This document shows, in pieces, positions 1 to 6,611 of a DNA stretch of 14,355 bases. This DNA is from Phycisphaerae bacterium (GTDB lineage: Bacteria > Planctomycetota > Phycisphaerae > UBA1845 > UTPLA1). Under the pieces are notes generated by a model that had not been told where the DNA came from, ran no database searches, and saw only the letters and a program-made list of their open reading frames with translations. How positions within the stretch are numbered: position 1 is the stretch's first letter; each line of letters starts with the position of its first letter. A program made the position numbers and the translations under genes. Location of the stretch: NCBI GenBank assembly GCA_016935885.1, contig JAFGQA010000083.1, forward strand, positions 1-14,355, read 5' to 3'.

Positions 1-1
1 A

Positions 2-26
2 CACACTGGCAGGCAAGCTGCCAGTG
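2..26. repeat. Perfect hairpin repeat, with a partial direct copy at 103-121
   Basis: Positions 4-12 and 18-26 are perfect reverse complements (9-bp stem, CACTGGCAG arm, 5-nt loop gcaag). The 19 bases at 2-20 recur unchanged at 103-121, but the second copy lacks the closing arm. It lies in non-coding DNA beyond the rlmN stop codon. This looks like a small dispersed palindromic repeat; its function is unknown. Confidence 0.6.
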
Positions 27-31
27 GCACG

Positions 32-80
32 CGCCGAGAAGGGATTCTCGGCGGAGCGTCGTTTCTCGGCGGAGCGTTGG
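32..80. repeat. Palindrome plus 18-bp tandem direct repeat
   Basis: Positions 32-40 pair with 45-53 (CGCCGAGAA / TTCTCGGCG) around the loop GGGA. The segment 45-62 is then repeated with two changes at 63-80. The inner core, GAGAA-loop-TTCTC, matches the core of the hairpin array at 6335-6485, where the loop reads TCCC (the reverse complement) and the outer stem bases differ but still pair. It is therefore probably the same repeat family in the opposite orientation. Confidence 0.6.
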
Positions 81-98
81 GGCAGCCGCGCACGTGGG

Positions 99-143
99 GA
101 TGCACACTGGCAGGCAAGCTGTCCGTAGCACCCAGCGTGCATC
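99..143. repeat. Imperfect inverted repeat, 12-bp arms
   Basis: GATGCACACTGG at 99-110 faces its reverse complement at 132-143 with one mismatch. In minus-strand RNA that mismatch becomes a G-U wobble. It lies downstream of rlmN in the direction of that gene's transcription, so it may be part of its 3' untranslated region, but no T-tract follows. Confidence 0.4.
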
Positions 144-180
144 GTGGTCGTTGAGAGCACTGCGCAAGAGCGGTGGCCCG

Positions 181-205
181 GCCGCGGCACGAGCCCGGCC
201 GCGGC
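181..205 (-). terminator. GC-rich hairpin next to the rlmN stop, possible terminator
   Basis: GCCGCGGC occurs at 181-188 and 198-205. The 8-mer is self-complementary, so the two copies can pair across a 9-nt loop. The structure begins one base after the rlmN TAA stop (minus strand, 207-209). There is no T-run, so it could be a Rho-independent terminator of weak form, a 3'-end stabiliser, or simply GC-rich sequence. Confidence 0.4.
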
Positions 206-206
206 G

Positions 207-1145
207 TTATGGCTTACGGCGCAGGTTCAGATTGCCCAACTGGCCACAGGCCGCCATTGCCTGCTGGCCTTTTGTGTTCCTGCGGAAGACCAGTTGGCCG
301 GCCTCCATTAGCACCGCCTGGAATTGTGCGACCGCCTCCTCGCTCGGCGCTTCATAGGTCAGCCCTCCGCAGGGATTGTACGGAATCAGGTTCACGCACG
401 TCCGCAACCCCTTCAGGTATTCGACGAGTTGCCGGGCGTGCTCCGGCCGGTCGTTTACGCCCTTGATCAACACGTACTCGATCAGCACGTGTCCGCCGCC
501 CCGCACGGGGTACCCGCGGATCGCTTCGCGCAGCGCCCCCATCGGCTCGACGCGATTGATCGGCATGATCCGTGAACGGATCTCGTCGTTCGGCGCGTTC
601 AACGAGACGGCCAGGTTCAGCCTTCTCCATCGCAGTGCCCCAAGCCGTCGGATGCCTTCGCACCGCCCCACCGTCGACACCGTCACACGCCGACGCGGGA
701 TCTGATGCTCGCGGTCCTCGTGCCACCTTCGGATCGCGCCAATCATGTTGTCAAAGTTATCCAGCGGCTCGCCCATGCCCATGAACACGACGTTTCGCAC
801 GTCGGCGCCCAGCCGGGTCCGCGCCACGTCCACCTGCCCCACGATCTCCTCAACGGTCAGGTCTCGAATCAGCCCGATTCTGGCCGTGTGGCAAATCCTG
901 CATCCCCAAGCACAGCCGATCTGCGAAGACACGCAAAGCGTCCGCCAGGTCTTATCTCGCTGCCCCACCTGGGCCCCCATCGGCACGATGACCGACTCGA
1001 TCTCGTACCCGTCCGCCGTCCGCAGGCAGAACTTGGTCGCTCCCCCATCAACGCGCACCCTGGTGGTCGGTAGCACGCCCGCGGCCAGGGCGCCGGTGAT
1101 CCCATTCGAGAGCAACGAAGCCGTCATCATGCCACAGGATACCAT
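207..1145 (-). CDS. rlmN: RlmN-type 23S rRNA (adenine-C2)-methyltransferase, radical SAM, short form
   Basis: Family members methylate C2 of A2503 in 23S rRNA (and A37 of some tRNAs) using two SAM molecules and a 4Fe-4S cluster. Numbering from the chosen start, the CX3CX2C cluster ligands are Cys78, Cys82 and Cys85. Cys71, in TLCVSSQ, matches the resolving Cys. MGMGEP lies near 123-127, STVG near 157-160, and Cys300, in ACGQL, matches the Cys that carries the methyl intermediate. The core is therefore complete. About 80-100 N-terminal residues that normally precede the radical SAM core are not recognisable. The open frame continues to 1280, but that extension crosses a hairpin (1211-1232) and a dispersed repeat, so I chose ATG 1145; ATG 1130 or 1127 and GTG 1154 are alternatives. 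No convincing ribosome site distinguishes them. An out-of-frame ATG near 1171 has a better purine-rich site, so a start-region frameshift is possible. Confidence 0.88.
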   Translation of the reverse strand: MVSCGMMTASLLSNGITGALAAGVLPTTRVRVDGGATKFCLRTADGYEIESVIVPMGAQVGQRDKTWRTLCVSSQIGCAWGCRICHTARIGLIRDLTVEEIVGQVDVARTRLGADVRNVVFMGMGEPLDNFDNMIGAIRRWHEDREHQIPRRRVTVSTVGRCEGIRRLGALRWRRLNLAVSLNAPNDEIRSRIMPINRVEPMGALREAIRGYPVRGGGHVLIEYVLIKGVNDRPEHARQLVEYLKGLRTCVNLIPYNPCGGLTYEAPSEEAVAQFQAVLMEAGQLVFRRNTKGQQAMAACGQLGNLNLRRKP

Positions 1146-1210
1146 CCATGACACCGCTATCGCCAGCCATCTTCCGCTCTCCGTGAGTCCGTGACAGTCT
1201 CGGCGTGGGG

Positions 1211-1232
1211 CTGGTCGGCTTCGGCCGACCGG
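1211..1232. other. Stable C(UUCG)G hairpin upstream of rlmN
   Basis: GGTCGGC at 1213-1219 pairs perfectly with GCCGACC at 1224-1230 around TTCG, the very stable tetraloop when transcribed on the plus strand. One wobble and one more pair extend the stem to 1211/1232. It lies between the rlmN start and the structured repeat at 1253. It may end transcription arriving on the plus strand, but there is no T-tract. Confidence 0.5.
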
Positions 1233-1252
1233 TGCTTGCCACCAACTTTGTT

Positions 1253-1346
1253 CGTGTTCAGCGTTCGGATGGTGTGGCATGGGTAGGACCGCTTGCCGAG
1301 GTCATCCGGCCTTATCGCGTGGCTGCCGAGGCGGTCCTTACCCGTG
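1253..1346. repeat. Structured dispersed repeat, copy 1 (conserved ends, variable inner stem)
   Basis: The left 33 bases (1253-1285, containing gtggcatgggta) match 6519-6551 at about 28 of 33 positions. The right end ttacccgtg (1338-1346) matches 6586-6594. Between them, GGGTAGGACCGC at 1281-1292 pairs with 1331-1343 with one bulged base. Copy 2 has an entirely different inner stem that also pairs. This pattern suggests a folded element and not a decayed gene. Confidence 0.65.
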
Positions 1347-1381
1347 TGAATCCCCGGAAGCGGACGCCCACGGGTGAGGCA

Positions 1382-1497
1382 TCGCGCGAAAACAACATGA
1401 CCGATTGTGCAACTCGGCTTGCTTGCCGGCTTGCCGTTTGGCGGACCTGCCCGCAGGCAGGCGGGTCAACCGTTTACGTTGTTGCCGCGCGGCTCCT
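1382..1497 (+). repeat. 116-bp dispersed repeat, copy 1
   Basis: This segment aligns without gaps to 6177-6292, with about 13 differences by eye. The central part, from ccggcttgcc to gtttacgttg, is nearly identical. It contains an imperfect palindrome around cctgcccgcaggcaggcggg. No convincing reading frame spans both copies, so a non-coding dispersed repeat is likelier than a gene fragment. Confidence 0.8.
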
Positions 1498-1560
1498 AAG
1501 CATCGCCGCCGCCGCGGCTCTGCTGCCCCGTACGCCCGCCCCCCGCAAAACACGAGCCCA

Positions 1561-1671
1561 ACTTCAGTTGGTGGCTGGCGGGTGCCAAACCCTGATCCCT
1601 CTGTCAAGACTCGGGCCAGCCGGCTTCGGCAGAAACACTGAAGGACGGGCCGTCAACCCACCAACTGAAGT
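1561..1671. mobile_element. Mini-element with perfect 14-bp terminal inverted repeats
   Basis: ACTTCAGTTGGTGG at 1561-1574 and its exact reverse complement at 1658-1671 bound a 111-bp segment with no plausible gene. The size and inverted ends resemble a MITE. I see no target-site duplication in the flanks, so it could instead be a large hairpin repeat. It sits in the gene-free stretch between rlmN and the tRNA gene. Confidence 0.5.
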
Positions 1672-1770
1672 CGGTAGCAAAACCTGATTGGCTGAAGCCG
1701 GTCCTTCGCCCGCCGATTTCTCCGCGGAGAGTGTCATGGACGCCGCCCCCGTTTTCACATGGAGGCCTGC

Positions 1771-1799
1771 TTGACGAGCCCATTGAGACATGATACAAA
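1771..1799 (+). promoter_or_regulatory. Sigma-70-like promoter of tRNA-Cys
   Basis: A TTGACG -35 box at 1771-1776 is followed by a 17-base spacer and a TACAAA -10 box at 1794-1799. A TG one base before the -10 gives an extended -10 (TGATACAAA). Transcription would begin near 1806, leaving a 5' leader of about 38 nt for RNase P to remove from the tRNA at 1845. The exact spacing and the position make this one of the better-supported promoters in the window. Confidence 0.65.
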
Positions 1800-1844
1800 C
1801 AGTTGTCGTGGCGTGTTTGTCTCGTGCCGCCCGATGGCACATCC

Positions 1845-1918
1845 GGCCGCGTAGCCAAGTGGACCAAGGCGACGGATTGCAAATCCGTTATTCGTGGGTT
1901 CGAATCCCACCGCGGCCT
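1845..1918 (+). tRNA. tRNA-Cys (anticodon GCA)
   Basis: A full cloverleaf is visible. The acceptor stem 1845-1851/1911-1917 is perfectly paired, the anticodon stem is 1872-1876/1884-1888, the anticodon GCA is at 1879-1881 in the loop ttgcaaa, and the T-arm is 1894-1910 with loop TTCGAAT. Base 73 is T (1918), the discriminator typical of tRNA-Cys. The 3' CCA is not encoded, so it must be added by the CCA-adding enzyme. It has its own promoter and stands alone. Confidence 0.97.
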
Positions 1919-2081
1919 TTCTCCAATCCCCTACGAATCCCACGGTGATGGAATGAGATGGCGAGATCGGGCCGCATTCGCGTCCCCAGTGTACGAGGCC
2001 CGCCAAATCGCAGAACAGTGACAAACTCGAAGCGGCGTGCCTACTGGGCAGGGACCGGCGAACGCAGATCGGATATGTGTC

Positions 2082-4280
2082 CTACTGACGGATGTCAATC
2101 ACCGGCTCGACGGCCTTGCGTGTTGGCGCCCGCCCGAAGATCAAGACGATCAAGAACAGCAGGACCGTGCCCGCCGCAAGACCGTAGGCCCAGGACCAAG
2201 CCCGATAGCTCTCGTGGAACGCCGGCGCCCACCGACTGATGCCATAGTTCAGGCCGTCCGTGCACAGCATGCCAACAATGGCCACGGTGATCGCATAGGG
2301 CATCTGCGTCCAAACGTGCCTGGACAGCTCGCACTCGCTGGCGATCGCTGATAGCACGGTCGTATCGCTGATCGGCGAACAGTGATCGCCGAACACCGCG
2401 CCGGTCAGGACGGCACCGACCGCTGCGTAGAACACCACCAGCGCCTGATCGGGCGGCAGGGCGCCGAGCATGTTCGCCGAGATCGGGATCACGACGGGAC
2501 ACAGAATGGCCATGGTGCCGTAGCTGGTCCCAGTCGAGAACGATACGATCCCGGCCGTGATGAAGACCGCGAATGGTAGGAATGTGACCGAGAAGCCCCC
2601 CCCGCCCGCTTCCCGTTGCAGAAAGGCGCAGGCTGCCTCACCGAGCTCCAGGTCCTTGCCCCCCTCCGACAGACCCCACGCCAACACCAGGATGATGCAG
2701 GCCGCAAACATCCTCGACATCCCCGACACCACGCCGTCCATCGTTCTCGCCAGCGACAAGGCGCGGGAAAGCACCGACATCACCACGGCAACCACTGCGG
2801 CGCTGAGCGATCCGTAGAGCAACGCCGAGTACGAATCGGCCTTCCCCAGGATTCTGCCGAGGCTGTCGACGATCTCCCGGCCTCCTCCCCACGCCAGCTG
2901 CACGCCCTCGGTTGCGCCTGCTCTCCAACCGGAATAGCCCATCAGCCCGATCACCATCACGACCAGAACCAACAGCGGAACAAACCCGAGCCACCAGCCT
3001 TGGCCGGTTTCCGTCGGACGGATTTCTCCGTTTGCCTGGCCTGTTTGCCGTCCGGCGGCGGCGTTGGATTCCGCCTTCCTCATGCTGCCGAAGTCACGTC
3101 CGGTCACAGCCACCAGGAACACCATCACCAGTGCCAGCCAAGCGTACGTTCGATACGGAATGCTCCACAGAAACGCCGTCGTCCCGTTGATGCCCTCCAG
3201 AAAAGCCGGCACGCTTCCCCTCATGGCGCTGAAACCCTCGTCGAGTTGGGCAATCTCGAAGGCAAGCCACGTTCCGATGAAAAGCGACGCAACCGGTGCC
3301 GCCGTCGAATCAACGATGTATGCCAGCTTCTCCCGGCTCAGCCGCACCCGGTCGAAAACCGGACGCATGCTCGGGCCGACGATCATCGCGTTGGCGTAGT
3401 CATCGAAGAAGATCACGATTCCCGCGAGAAGCGCCCCAAGTTGCCCCCTCTGCCGCGTCCCCACGCGGCGCGTCACACGGACGACCATCGCCTTCGTGCC
3501 CCCGTTGGCCTCGATGACGCCGATCATCGCCCCGATGAACAGCGTGAAGATGATGATCTTCAGATGGTCGAAATCCACTCCTGTGCCGGCGCCGTTCATC
3601 GGAGCGAGCACACCGAACAGGTACTTCTCTATCGCAAGGGTCCCCCACGCAATCAGCCACGTGACCGGATTCCAGGTCCCCTGGAGACCCAGCATGAGGG
3701 CGGCCGCCACGAAGATGCCTGCCGAGAGTGCCACGATCACCTGCCGGGTGACCATCGCCAGGATAATCGCCACGAGCGCCGGGGCGATCGCGCGCAGCAG
3801 GTCGTTGACATCATGCTGCGCCTGATTGGTCGGCGCTGTTGCGGCAGGCTGCGTCGTCGGTGGCGTGGCCTCGGATTCGTGCACGGCCGGGTCGGCTAAT
3901 CGGGCTGTCGGCGCAGGCATCACCGGCGGCCGATCCGTCTGGACGGGCTCGTCCGACGTCCCCGTCGGCACGGGCTGCACAACGGTCCTTCCGACCGTCG
4001 CACCTAACAGCCCGTGGCAAGACTGTGGCACCGGCGTCTCGCCGGTGGTTTTCACGGTCAGGAACGGCGTTTCCGAACCGCTGTTTTCCCTTTTACCACT
4101 ACCACGGGTTGCTGAGGTCGCGGGATTCCGGGCTGAGTTAGCAACGGCGCCTGGCTCCGCATCGGCCGCGCCCCGCGAGAAGACGAAGAAGGCACAACCG
4201 ATCGTTGCCGCCACCACGAGAACGCCGCGCAGGCGTCCCGACGGAGCCTGACTCCGTAACAGTCCAGCGTGAGAATGCAC
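2082..4280 (-). CDS. nhaC: NhaC-family Na+/H+ antiporter with secreted-type N-terminus and long linker
   Basis: This is a predicted inner-membrane cation/proton antiporter for Na+ and pH homeostasis. Diagnostic motifs are FFDDYAN at about 291-297 and GDHCSPISDTTVLS at about 631-644, set in some ten or more hydrophobic segments between residues 165 and 715. At 732 residues it is much longer than the usual 450-500 of NhaC proteins. The excess is a basic-hydrophobic N-terminus (about 16-41, signal-like) followed by some 115 residues rich in Pro, Thr and Ala with no visible fold. Part of that linker (TGETPVP and neighbours, about residues 78-90) is encoded by a palindromic repeat at 4029-4047. 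The start is GTG 4280, placed almost on the predicted transcription start, with only a weak AGG upstream. Transported ion and direction are inferred from the family; related dicarboxylate or amino-acid exchangers are less likely given the GDHCSPISD motif. Confidence 0.88.
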   Translation of the reverse strand: MHSHAGLLRSQAPSGRLRGVLVVAATIGCAFFVFSRGAADAEPGAVANSARNPATSATRGSGKRENSGSETPFLTVKTTGETPVPQSCHGLLGATVGRTVVQPVPTGTSDEPVQTDRPPVMPAPTARLADPAVHESEATPPTTQPAATAPTNQAQHDVNDLLRAIAPALVAIILAMVTRQVIVALSAGIFVAAALMLGLQGTWNPVTWLIAWGTLAIEKYLFGVLAPMNGAGTGVDFDHLKIIIFTLFIGAMIGVIEANGGTKAMVVRVTRRVGTRQRGQLGALLAGIVIFFDDYANAMIVGPSMRPVFDRVRLSREKLAYIVDSTAAPVASLFIGTWLAFEIAQLDEGFSAMRGSVPAFLEGINGTTAFLWSIPYRTYAWLALVMVFLVAVTGRDFGSMRKAESNAAAGRQTGQANGEIRPTETGQGWWLGFVPLLVLVVMVIGLMGYSGWRAGATEGVQLAWGGGREIVDSLGRILGKADSYSALLYGSLSAAVVAVVMSVLSRALSLARTMDGVVSGMSRMFAACIILVLAWGLSEGGKDLELGEAACAFLQREAGGGGFSVTFLPFAVFITAGIVSFSTGTSYGTMAILCPVVIPISANMLGALPPDQALVVFYAAVGAVLTGAVFGDHCSPISDTTVLSAIASECELSRHVWTQMPYAITVAIVGMLCTDGLNYGISRWAPAFHESYRAWSWAYGLAAGTVLLFLIVLIFGRAPTRKAVEPVIDIRQ
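4029..4047. repeat. REP-like palindrome inside the nhaC coding region
   Basis: CACCGGCG (4029-4036) and CGCCGGTG (4040-4047) form a perfect 8-bp stem with a TCT loop. It lies within the nhaC frame, in the part that encodes the disordered linker, and the flanking gtggcaagactgtgg looks like part of the same unit. Insertion of an intergenic-type palindrome into a tolerant linker is the simplest reading; chance in GC-rich DNA is possible. Confidence 0.5.
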
Positions 4281-4286
4281 GACCTG

Positions 4287-4315
4287 ACTTTACCCAGCCG
4301 GGCCGTGGTGGTCAA
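4287..4315 (-). promoter_or_regulatory. Sigma-70-like promoter of nhaC
   Basis: On the minus strand TTGACC (4315-4310) is separated by exactly 17 bases from TAAAGT (4292-4287): five of six and four of six consensus matches. The expected transcription start falls at about 4280-4281, where the GTG start codon lies. The mRNA would therefore be leaderless or nearly so, unless translation begins further in. Confidence 0.55.
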
Positions 4316-4343
4316 TCGACCGCTTCCAATGCGACCCTTGGCC

Positions 4344-4352
4344 TGCTAGATT
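4344..4352 (+). promoter_or_regulatory. Possible extended -10 of glnS
   Basis: TGCTAGATT has the TGn plus TAnnnT layout of an extended -10 box, with only a poor -35 (TTCCAA) 17 bases before TAGATT. The same nine bases occur at 11114-11122, ahead of the glycosidase gene. It would give a glnS leader of about 105 nt that includes the hairpin at 4417-4440. Confidence 0.35.
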
Positions 4353-4416
4353 AGACCTGTATTCGTATCGCGATTCACCCAACGGGATGGTGTGGAACGC
4401 GCAGCCCCGAAAGCGA

Positions 4417-4440
4417 GTGCCGAAACGCGTTTCTCGGCAC
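4417..4440 (+). other. Hairpin in the glnS leader
   Basis: GTGCCGA (4417-4423) pairs with TCGGCAC (4434-4440). The loop contains the self-complementary AACGCGTT. The hairpin ends 24 bases before the glnS ATG and about 10 before its AAGGA ribosome site. It may affect translation or mRNA stability. There is no T-tract and no T-box feature, so a terminator or T-box riboswitch is not supported. Confidence 0.4.
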
Positions 4441-4463
4441 GGCAATGCGAAGGAACTTCAAAC

Positions 4464-6173
4464 ATGGCCACGGGCGATGCCAAGCCGACGCTCAACTTCA
4501 TCCAGGAGATTATCGAAGGCGACCTGCGGACGAACAAATGGGGCGGCCGCGTGCACACACGGTTTCCGCCGGAGCCGAATGGGTACCTCCACATCGGTCA
4601 CGCCAAGGGCATCTGCCTGAACTTCGGCTTGGCGGAGCAATACGGGGGCCTGTACAACCTCCGGTTTGACGACACAAACCCCATCAAGGAGGAGCAGGAG
4701 TACGTCGATTCGATCATCAAGGACATCCGCTGGTTGGGCTTCGACTGGGGCGATCGGCTCTACTACGGCTCGGATTACTTCGGGCAGATGCATGACTGGG
4801 CCGTGGAGCTGATCAAGAAGGGCAAGGCGTACGTCTGCGACCTCAGCGCGGAGGAGACTCGGAAGTGTCGCGGGACGCTGACGGAACCAGGCAGGAACAG
4901 CCCGTACCGCGACCGGAGCATCGAGGAGAACCTCGACCTGTTCCAGCGGATGCGGGCGGGCGAATTCCCCGACGGGTCGCGGACGCTTCGGGCGAAGATC
5001 GACATGGCGTCCCCGAACCTGAACCTGCGCGACCCGGTGATGTACCGCATCCTACGGGCGACACACCATCGCACGGGCAGCAAGTGGTGCATCTACCCGA
5101 TGTACGACTGGGCCCACGGGTTGCAGGACTCGATCGAGGGGATCACGCATTCGATCTGTTCACTGGAGTTCGAGAATCATCGGCCGCTGTACGATTGGTT
5201 CATCGATGCGATCAACGAGGGCCGGCCAGAACAGATCCACCACCCGCAGCAGATCGAGTACGCCCGCCTGGAGCTGACCTACACCGTGATGAGCAAGCGA
5301 AGGCTGCTGGAGCTGGTGCGGGAAGGTCACGTGAGGGGTTGGGACGATCCACGGCTGCCGACGCTTGCGGGTCTGCGGCGGCGCGGCTACACGCCGGAAT
5401 CGATCCGGGACTTCTGCAGGGACATCGGCGCGGCGAAGTTTATCAGTGTCATCGACATCGCCCGCGTCGAGAACGCGCTCCGCGCCGATCTGAACAAGCG
5501 AGCCCCACGCGTGATGGCCGTGCTGCGTCCGCTTCGGGTGGTGATCGACAACTACCCGGAGGATCAGGTCGAGGAACTGGAGGCCGTGAACAACCCCGAG
5601 GATCCCAGTGCGGGCACGCGGAAGGTGCCGTTTTCACGGGTGCTGTACATCGAGCGGGAGGATTTTCGAGAGGACCCGCCGAAGAAGTTCTTCCGCCTGG
5701 CGCCTGGCCGCGAGGTGCGGTTTCGGTATGCGTACTTCGTTACGTGCACGGACGTGGTCAAGGACGAGAATGGTGAGATCGTCGAGCTACATTGCACATA
5801 CGACCCGGCGACCCGCGGCGGCGATGCGCCGGACGGCCGCAAGGTCAAGGGCACGATCCACTGGGTCTCCGCCGCCCACGCCCTTGAGGCCGACGTGCGC
5901 CTTTATAGTCATCTGTTCAGCAAACCGGACCCGAGCGATGTCGAGGAGGGCGGCGACTGGAAAGACACCCTGGACCCTGACTCGTTGGAGACGCTCACCT
6001 CGTGCCGGGTCGAGCCAAGCCTGGCCGGCGCCGCACCGGGAAGCCGCTACCAGTTCGAGCGTCAGGGCTACTTCTGCATCGATCCGGACTCCACGGACAC
6101 GAAGCTGGTCTTCAACCGCACGGTCTCGCTGCGCGATTCGTGGGCGAAGATCGAGAAGGGGCAGCGAGGTTAG
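4464..6173 (+). CDS. glnS: Glutaminyl-tRNA synthetase
   Basis: This class I cytoplasmic synthetase charges tRNA-Gln with glutamine. Numbered from the chosen start, [14 protein letters not shown] ends the first Rossmann half with HIGH at 43-46, DDTNP follows at 69-73, and the KMSKS-type loop is VMSKR at 275-279. [18 protein letters not shown] is the GlnRS-type (not bacterial GluRS-type) signature. The C-terminal half has the two-barrel anticodon-binding region seen in GlnRS. The length of 569 residues is close to the 554 of E. coli. ATG 4464 is chosen because AAGGA lies about 10 bases upstream and the 24 upstream in-frame residues overlap the leader hairpin. Having GlnRS implies direct Gln-tRNA charging, though a GatCAB route elsewhere cannot be excluded. 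Downstream lies repeat DNA, so the gene is probably monocistronic. Confidence 0.97.
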   Translation: MATGDAKPTLNFIQEIIEGDLRTNKWGGRVHTRFPPEPNGYLHIGHAKGICLNFGLAEQYGGLYNLRFDDTNPIKEEQEYVDSIIKDIRWLGFDWGDRLYYGSDYFGQMHDWAVELIKKGKAYVCDLSAEETRKCRGTLTEPGRNSPYRDRSIEENLDLFQRMRAGEFPDGSRTLRAKIDMASPNLNLRDPVMYRILRATHHRTGSKWCIYPMYDWAHGLQDSIEGITHSICSLEFENHRPLYDWFIDAINEGRPEQIHHPQQIEYARLELTYTVMSKRRLLELVREGHVRGWDDPRLPTLAGLRRRGYTPESIRDFCRDIGAAKFISVIDIARVENALRADLNKRAPRVMAVLRPLRVVIDNYPEDQVEELEAVNNPEDPSAGTRKVPFSRVLYIEREDFREDPPKKFFRLAPGREVRFRYAYFVTCTDVVKDENGEIVELHCTYDPATRGGDAPDGRKVKGTIHWVSAAHALEADVRLYSHLFSKPDPSDVEEGGDWKDTLDPDSLETLTSCRVEPSLAGAAPGSRYQFERQGYFCIDPDSTDTKLVFNRTVSLRDSWAKIEKGQRG

Positions 6174-6176
6174 GAG

Positions 6177-6292
6177 TCGCGCGAAGGCAACATGACCGAT
6201 TGTGCCGCTTGGCTGTCCTGCCGGCTTGCCGTTTGGCGGACCTGCCCGCAGCCAGGCGGGTCAACCGTTTACGTTGTCTCTGCGCAGCTCCT
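6177..6292 (+). repeat. 116-bp dispersed repeat, copy 2
   Basis: It starts three bases after the glnS stop codon and matches 1382-1497 over its whole length in the same orientation, with roughly 13 substitutions and no gaps. The near-identical core from ccggcttgcc to gtttacgttg is the most conserved part. Being transcribed with glnS, it could act as a 3' untranslated element, but copy 1 is not next to a plus-strand gene end. Confidence 0.8.
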
Positions 6293-6334
6293 TGGCTCAC
6301 GTTTGTCATGTGCGTTCGTAAGGTCGGCTGGTGC

Positions 6335-6485
6335 GGCTGGTGCGAGAATCCCTTCTCTCGGCTGGTGCGAGAATCCCTCCTCGCACCCATCGGCTGGTGC
6401 GAGAATCCCTTCTCGCACCCATCTTCAAGCGAGAATCCCTTCTCGCACCCATCGGCTGGTGCGAGAATCCCTTCTCGCACCCATC
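6335..6485. repeat. Tandem array of 30-32-bp hairpin units
   Basis: Five head-to-tail units lie at 6335-6359 (truncated), 6360-6391, 6392-6423, 6424-6453 (variant left end) and 6454-6485. Each full unit contains GGTGCGAGAA, TCCC loop, TTCTCGCACC (for example 6396-6405 and 6410-6419), a perfect 10-bp stem. Unit 2 has one change in the stem. No unique spacers separate the units, so this is not a CRISPR array. The region between glnS and the next gene is otherwise non-coding. Confidence 0.85.
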
Positions 6486-6518
6486 TTCAACAGGAGTCCT
6501 TGTCTATGGAGACACGGA

Positions 6519-6594
6519 CGTGTTCAGCATTCAAACGGGGTGGCATGGGTAACGAACGACACGCCCCACTGGGGCGCGTCGTTCATTACCCGTG
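6519..6594. repeat. Structured dispersed repeat, copy 2, with 21-bp stem; possible 3' hairpin of the minus-strand gene
   Basis: The left flank (6519-6551) and right end (6586-6594) match copy 1 at 1253-1346. The arms 6547-6567 and 6571-6591 pair at 19 of 21 positions around the loop ACT. Both mismatches become G-U wobbles in minus-strand RNA, which is the strand of the gene ending at 6612, about 20 bases away. It could terminate or protect that transcript, but no T-run follows the stem. Confidence 0.65.
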
Positions 6595-6611
6595 AAAACA
6601 GGTTGGCACAG

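Noticed and set aside
1146..1280. N-terminal extension of rlmN to the ATG at 1280
   Set aside because: The start codon lies inside a dispersed repeat and the extension crosses a UUCG hairpin. The residues do not resemble the RlmN N-terminal domain.
2616..3899. 427-residue open frame on the plus strand
   Set aside because: It lies antisense to nhaC, which has clear family motifs. Its low-complexity His/Arg/Pro-rich translation is a GC-bias shadow.
4392..4463. Upstream in-frame start for glnS
   Set aside because: ATG 4464 has a proper ribosome site and matches family length; the upstream codons cover the leader hairpin.
4353..4463. T-box riboswitch before glnS
   Set aside because: No T-box sequence, specifier loop or terminator with T-tract is visible in this short leader.
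4865..5776. 303-residue open frame overlapping glnS
   Set aside because: It is in another frame of the well-supported GlnRS gene and has shadow composition.
6335..6485. Possible CRISPR array
   Set aside because: The units are directly adjacent and almost identical, with no unique spacers, and no cas gene is nearby.
6547..6591. Confident Rho-independent terminator
   Set aside because: The stem is excellent, but neither strand has a T-run after it, and it belongs to a dispersed repeat also found away from gene ends.
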